The notes under the pieces were generated by a model, which saw only the letters and a program-made list of their open reading frames with translations, did no database searches and was not told the origin of the DNA. From Agrostemma githago (lineage: Eukaryota; Streptophyta; Magnoliopsida; Caryophyllales; Caryophyllaceae): a stretch of 64,000 nucleotides of DNA. The stretch lies in NCBI GenBank assembly GCA_958450325.1, contig OY288253.1:66953612-67017611 (forward strand), in the 5' to 3' direction. The position numbers and the translations under genes were made by a program. Of this stretch, positions 59,234 to 64,000 are shown in pieces (the first letter of the stretch is position 1; every line of letters begins with the position of its first letter).

Positions 59234-62200
59234 ATGCAGCCACAACCACAGTTGGGGTTGAATCCTCACATTCGTCGCCTGTACGCTCATCTGACAAAGA
59301 GAAATAGGGAGTCGAGAAGAAATATTATGGCCGAAACGAGAAAAACCCGGCCTCCACCGCCTCCAAGCCGATCAGGAAGGGGTCGGAAGAGGAAAAGAAT
59401 CAGCTCCCCGGATGGATCCACTGGGGGGGAGAAAAAGACAGCAACTGCGGCTTCCGAGTCCACGACCGCGTCCTGCGCTAAAAAGGGAGGAAACAATTCC
59501 GAAGTTGGCGAACCGAGTTACCCCCCGATCTGCTCACAGCCACAAATATCTACTCCCCTCATTGAAGGTTCATCCACTCTACTTCTCCGTTGCATCATAC
59601 ATTGTGTTCATCTTACTGATGCTACCATGCTACTGTTATTTCTGGTTATGATGAGGTCTGAGGACTGAGGAATTTGAGCGGAAAAAAAAATTACTCATAA
59701 TCAGTAAATCGAGTCATCGCATATAATATAGAACGATCTTATAAAAGAGTTTATCGACTTTTACATTTTTAGATGAAGATGCGTGTGGGTTAATTTGGTG
59801 GGGATGAATAACTCATGGACGATGTAGACACACCTCTTACTTGCTGATCATCTATCACCTGCTTTTCCCCAAACCAGATTTGTGGACTTTGTAGTGCCCT
59901 TACATACAACAACATTGCTCATATGTTCTCATAATTCTATATAGATTGTGCAAATAGATTGTTTTTTCAACATCACTGTTTTACATAGACTGTACATTCA
60001 TTTTCCCATATGCATATGTTTATATGCACAGCATCCCACTGTTCAGACGAGCCACAGGTAGGAGCTACTGTTCAGGTCGGGAGACCCGCACGAAAAACAG
60101 GTCGGAAGAACACAACAAAAGCAACTGCCGCCAAGGCCCCAAAGACTCGCCAGGCCGCTGCGAAAAACAGACCTGGACCTACTGACGTCCCGTCCAGCAG
60201 CCGCCCGTCGTCTTCGAGCACCAATCGTACCAATAACCAGCCCACAGAAGGAGAAGCTACAGGTACATCCCACTGCCTACTGTTTTGCTTCGATAAGACC
60301 GCTTTTACTTTTCACTTTTCGATTTTCTACATAAAATATCCGCCTCATTATATACTCCAAAAAAAATATGCGGGAAATTATACACCTACAATGTTTTTAT
60401 AGACGCGAAAATAATTTCTACTTTTTAAAACAATTTCAGAATTTCCCAACTACAATCCCTAATTTTATCTTTTCTTCAACTTTTTCCGACGACGATACTC
60501 AGCAGTCCAGCCTTCATCCGAACCGCAAGAAACAAGCGAACCTGGCTCCACCAGCAAACCTGGACGTAAGCTCCGATACATAGAAACTACTACCATACCT
60601 TGCCCTATGCATACACCTGCTTACCATGTCTTTTTCACAGGGATTTTTGTTGAGCCTTGGTCCTTCAGCGGCCCTACTGAGACATGTGAGTACTGCGGCG
60701 CCGTTCTGTGGATAGAGGAGTCGGTGGGTAAACGTACAAAAACCAGTCGACCTAAGTTTAGCATTTGCTGCCAGAAGGGGAAAGTGAAGCTCCCTTTGCT
60801 TCAGGACCCACCAGACTACCTACAGGGGTTGCTAAACCCAAATGGAGGTCCTCGGTCAAAGAAGTTTCGCAAGCAGATAAGAACCTACAACTCTGGGTAC
60901 GCGTTAACATCGCTGGCAGGCAAAGTGGACAACGCCATCAACAAAGGTCCCGGCCCATATTGCTTCAGACTTGGCGGCCAAAATCACCACAACATCGGTT
61001 CCTTCCTTCCACCAGAGGGGAAACAGCCCAAATTCATGCAACTATATTTCTTCGAGACTGAAGAGGAGGTCACACAGAGAATGAATTCTCTGGGACCTGG
61101 CGCCAGTAACAACCTAGACCCTGAAATTGTCCAGGGACTTTCAGACATGTTATACGAACATAATGTGCTGGCCAAGATGTGCAAAATGGCAAGGGAAAGT
61201 ATCGATGAGGAAAGCCTCCAACCAGTTCGCATCCGCCTACACGGAGGCCGCAAAAAAGACGGGAGACAATTTAATTTGCCGACAGTGGACGAGGTTGCAG
61301 CTCTGATTGTAGGAGACGGAGAGATTGATACACATCCAAGGGATGTTATCATCCATGACCGCGCTAAGGGCCTGAAAAAAATTTCCGCGCTGCACCCGAG
61401 TTTCATGGCGATGCAATATCCCATAATGTTCCCCTACGGTGAAGATGGGTACAGACCTGACATTAAGCACAATGACGCCGAGACAACGACACGAAAGAAA
61501 AGAACCTCTGTGACGATGAGAGAGTATTATGCTTACCGTTTTCAGGAAAGGCGAAAAGAAGGGAGAATCATAGACGGCTGGAGCATTCTTTGTGGGAAAC
61601 TGAGACAACAATATATAGTTGACGCATTCACGTCCGTCGAACAACAGCGGCTCGACTATGTTCGCAATAATCAGAAAGATATACGCAAATACTCTCTCCG
61701 TGGTCTTACTGATGCAGTGACAGCTGGAGAAACACTGGGCGCATCTATTGGGCATCGAATCATCCTACCCCCATCATTCCCTAACTGCTTCAGATTCGGG
61801 TTTCAGAACTACCAAGATGCCCTCGCTATATGTCGTTGGGCCGGACCACCTGATTTGTTCATTACTTTCACCTGTAACCCACAATGGAGAGAGATCAAAG
61901 AATTCCTCCAAGCCGTTCCAGGCCAACGTCCCGAGGATCGCCCCGACATAGTTGCAAGGGCTTTTCGAATCAAACTTGATCAATTAATTGAGGACATTAC
62001 CAAGAACAACTTCTTCGGCAAAACACTTGCAGGTAACCCCCCAATTTACGCCCACAAGATTACTTATATTTTGGTTTATATATATACTATATTTATGTAT
62101 GTAGCAGTACCTACGTAGTGTAGGTTAATCGAAGGAACTTCTTCCACCTCTTTATTTTTATATTCAATTTATCCTGAATTGTTTATGCCACAGGAGTGTA

Positions 62201-64000
62201 ATTTATGATTGATGTATTTTCATGCAGTTGTATACACTATCGAATTCCAAAAAAGAGGGTTACCACATGCACATATTTGCCTCTTTCTACATCCAGATAA
62301 TAAGCCCACCGAGCCTGCTGATATTGACAACATTATCAGCGCTGAGATTCCTGATGAAAAAGAAGATCCGCTCGGGCACGCCACCGTTATGCAATTCATG
62401 GTCCATGGTCCGTGTGGTGAAATGAACTCTCAATCGCCATGTATGATTGATGGCAACTGCTCCAAATATTATCCAAGGAAGTTCTGCAGCCAAACATCAG
62501 TTAGTGAAGATGGGTACCCAGAGTATCGACGACGGAATGATGGTAAAACATCGGAAAAGAGTGGTCACACCATTGACAATAGATTTATTGTGCCTCATAA
62601 CATAGATCTATTGGTCAAATATCAGGCGCACATAAATGTAGAATGGTGTAATAAACATAGGTCAATCAAGTACCTCTTCAAATATATGTCCAAGGGACCT
62701 GACATGGCATTGGCAAAATTAGAAGAGATAAGAGGAAACCAGGACACTGGAGAGTCATCAAACAAGCCAGTTGACGAGATTGAGATGTATCTTCGTTGTA
62801 GGTACATATCAGCCTCCGAAGCTTCCTGGCGTATGTTTGCATTCGAGATCCAGTTTAAGCAGCCGCCAGTCCAGAGACTATGTTTTCACTTGGAAGATGA
62901 ACAGCAAATCATTTTCGAAGACGAACAGGAACCGGAAGAGGTACTTGAAAGGGTCGGTGAAGCAAAAACAACCTTCACAGAGTGGATGGAAACAAATAAA
63001 CAACACGAAGAGGCGCATGAGTTAACGTACGCTGATTTCCCACTAAATTGGGTATGGAATGCCGGGTCTAAGAAGTGGACAAAAAGGAAGAAACGACTGA
63101 AGCTCGGTAGAATATACTTCGCCCCGCCCACAGCAGGAGAATCATATTATTTGAGGTTGTTGTTGAATATAGTTAAGGGAGCCAAATGCTATGCGGACAT
63201 TAGAACAGTGGATGATGTCATATATCCGACATTCAAAGATGCTTGCAAAGCTAGAGGTTTACTTGATGGAGATGATGAGTGGCATGTGGCGTTGAACGAA
63301 GCTGCAACTTGGTCAACACCTCGACAACTTCGAGAACTCTTTGTCACCATGCTGCTGTTTTGTGAAGTGTCAGACCCAAAAGCCCTGTGGGATGCACATT
63401 CGAAAGACTTATCTGACGACATATTGCATCGCCAACGCAGAAGGTTCGGCATCGGAGATTTAAGTTTAAGTGTTGAACAAGTTAAAAACTACGCGCTTTA
63501 TGAGATAGAGCTGATCCTAAATCGTAGTGGTCGAAGCCTTAGACAATACGACGACTTCCCTTTGCCTGATGATGTCTTAATGCGAGACTCATCTAACCGC
63601 CTAATACTTGAAGAACAAGATTACGACGAAGAAACACTGCGTGAACAGGCCGACCTACTACAATCAGGTCTGAACACTGACCAGAGGCATGTGTACGACT
63701 CAGTACTGAAAGCAGTGCATCTAAAAAAGGGCGGTGTTTTCTTTGTCTACGGTAGTGGTGGCACAGGTAAAACCTATCTTTGGAAAACATTGATTTCCAG
63801 GCTTAGATCCGATGGCCATATAGTCCTCGCTGTGGCATCCTCTGGCATAGCTGCTTTGTTGTTGATTTCAGGCAGAACTGCCCACTCACGGTTTGCGATA
63901 CCGTTGCTTCTCAGTGACAACTCAAGCTGCAAAATTGATCAGGGGTCGGACTTGGCACATTTAATTAGGAAAGCAAGTCTAATCATATGGGACGAAGCAC
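59234..64000 (+). CDS. Helitron Rep/helicase (RepHel), five exons, 3' partial
   Basis: Exons: 59234-59567, 60032-60262, 60503-60565, 60641-62032 and 62228 to beyond the edge; all four introns are GT-AG and phases agree. The first ATG follows an in-frame TAG at 59219-59221; another in-frame ATG at 59327 is possible. N-terminal exons are basic and disordered, with AT-hook-like SGRGRKRKR and GRPARKTGRK. Exon 4 has a CEYCGAVLW...CC cysteine region and the Rep motif FITFTCNPQW. Exon 5 has the HUH motif PHAHICLFLHP (His codons 62266 and 62272), the two tyrosines KYLFKYMSKG (codons 62671 and 62683), Walker A GSGGTGKT (63751-63774) and Walker B IIWDEA (63982-63999). It nicks and joins single-stranded DNA in rolling-circle-type transposition and unwinds it. 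No stop or frameshift is visible in about 4 kb. Confidence 0.92.

Larger units (their letters stand above)
56630..64000 (+). mobile_element. Autonomous-type Helitron, 3' end outside window
   Basis: 5' terminus TCTATATAAAACTATAAAAA lies directly after host A (56629), as expected for Helitron insertion between A and T. A 2.6-kb repeat-rich leader is followed by an intact Rep/helicase gene on the same strand, open to the window edge. The 3' hairpin and CTRR end are not within the window. Confidence 0.85.

Noticed and set aside
60984..61755. Two minus-strand ORFs of 146 and 172 residues
   Set aside because: Shadows of the RepHel exon 4 reading on plus.

Overview
This window looks like nuclear DNA of a eudicot plant. 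It holds one complete host gene, a 21-exon plastid Deg-type protease (DEG2) on the minus strand at 42610-55721, set in DNA that is otherwise almost all transposable elements. The base composition, the Tat-type Ty3/gypsy element with an antisense ORF, and many short 'tacggagta' remnants suggest Caryophyllales, but that is only an impression. I see no sign of bacterial or organellar DNA.

Layout, left to right. (1) 1-7934: a minus-strand Ty3/gypsy element of Tat type with its 5' LTR, primer site, gag-protease ORF, a damaged pol, and a spliced plus-strand (antisense) ORF at the far left; its 3' LTR lies outside the window. (2) 7935-12358: AT-rich DNA with a Stowaway-like MITE, a minus-oriented Helitron 3' terminus at 8619, a cluster of palindromes, and upstream of that terminus exons resembling replication protein A. 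(3) 12359-15142: an inverted LTR fragment and a 66-bp minisatellite interrupted by an 895-bp hAT-like element with an 8-bp target duplication. (4) 15143-29659: a minus-strand, non-autonomous, Athila-like LTR retrotransposon in an LTR-internal-LTR-internal-LTR tandem array, flanked by a single 5-bp duplication (CTTTA). The first LTR carries a 2049-bp solo LTR insertion. (5) 31047-37200: a 6.15-kb hAT-like element containing two inverted, related elements that meet at a perfect 46-bp palindrome and carry many degenerate GTTACT-type repeats. (6) 37263-41817: a 5'-truncated L1-type LINE with a 15-bp target duplication. (7) 42610-55721: DEG2. (8) 56630-64000: the 5' part of a plus-strand autonomous-type Helitron, starting TC after an A. 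It has a long repeat-rich leader and a five-exon Rep/helicase gene that stays open to the window edge.

The elements are nested: MITE in intron, solo LTR in LTR, hAT in minisatellite, inverted elements in hAT. They record several rounds of insertion, unequal recombination and decay. The only element here that looks potentially active at the protein level is the Helitron. The LTR array lacks pol and would need proteins from another element. All splice sites and target duplications were read by eye; family names rest on recognised motifs, not on database searches.
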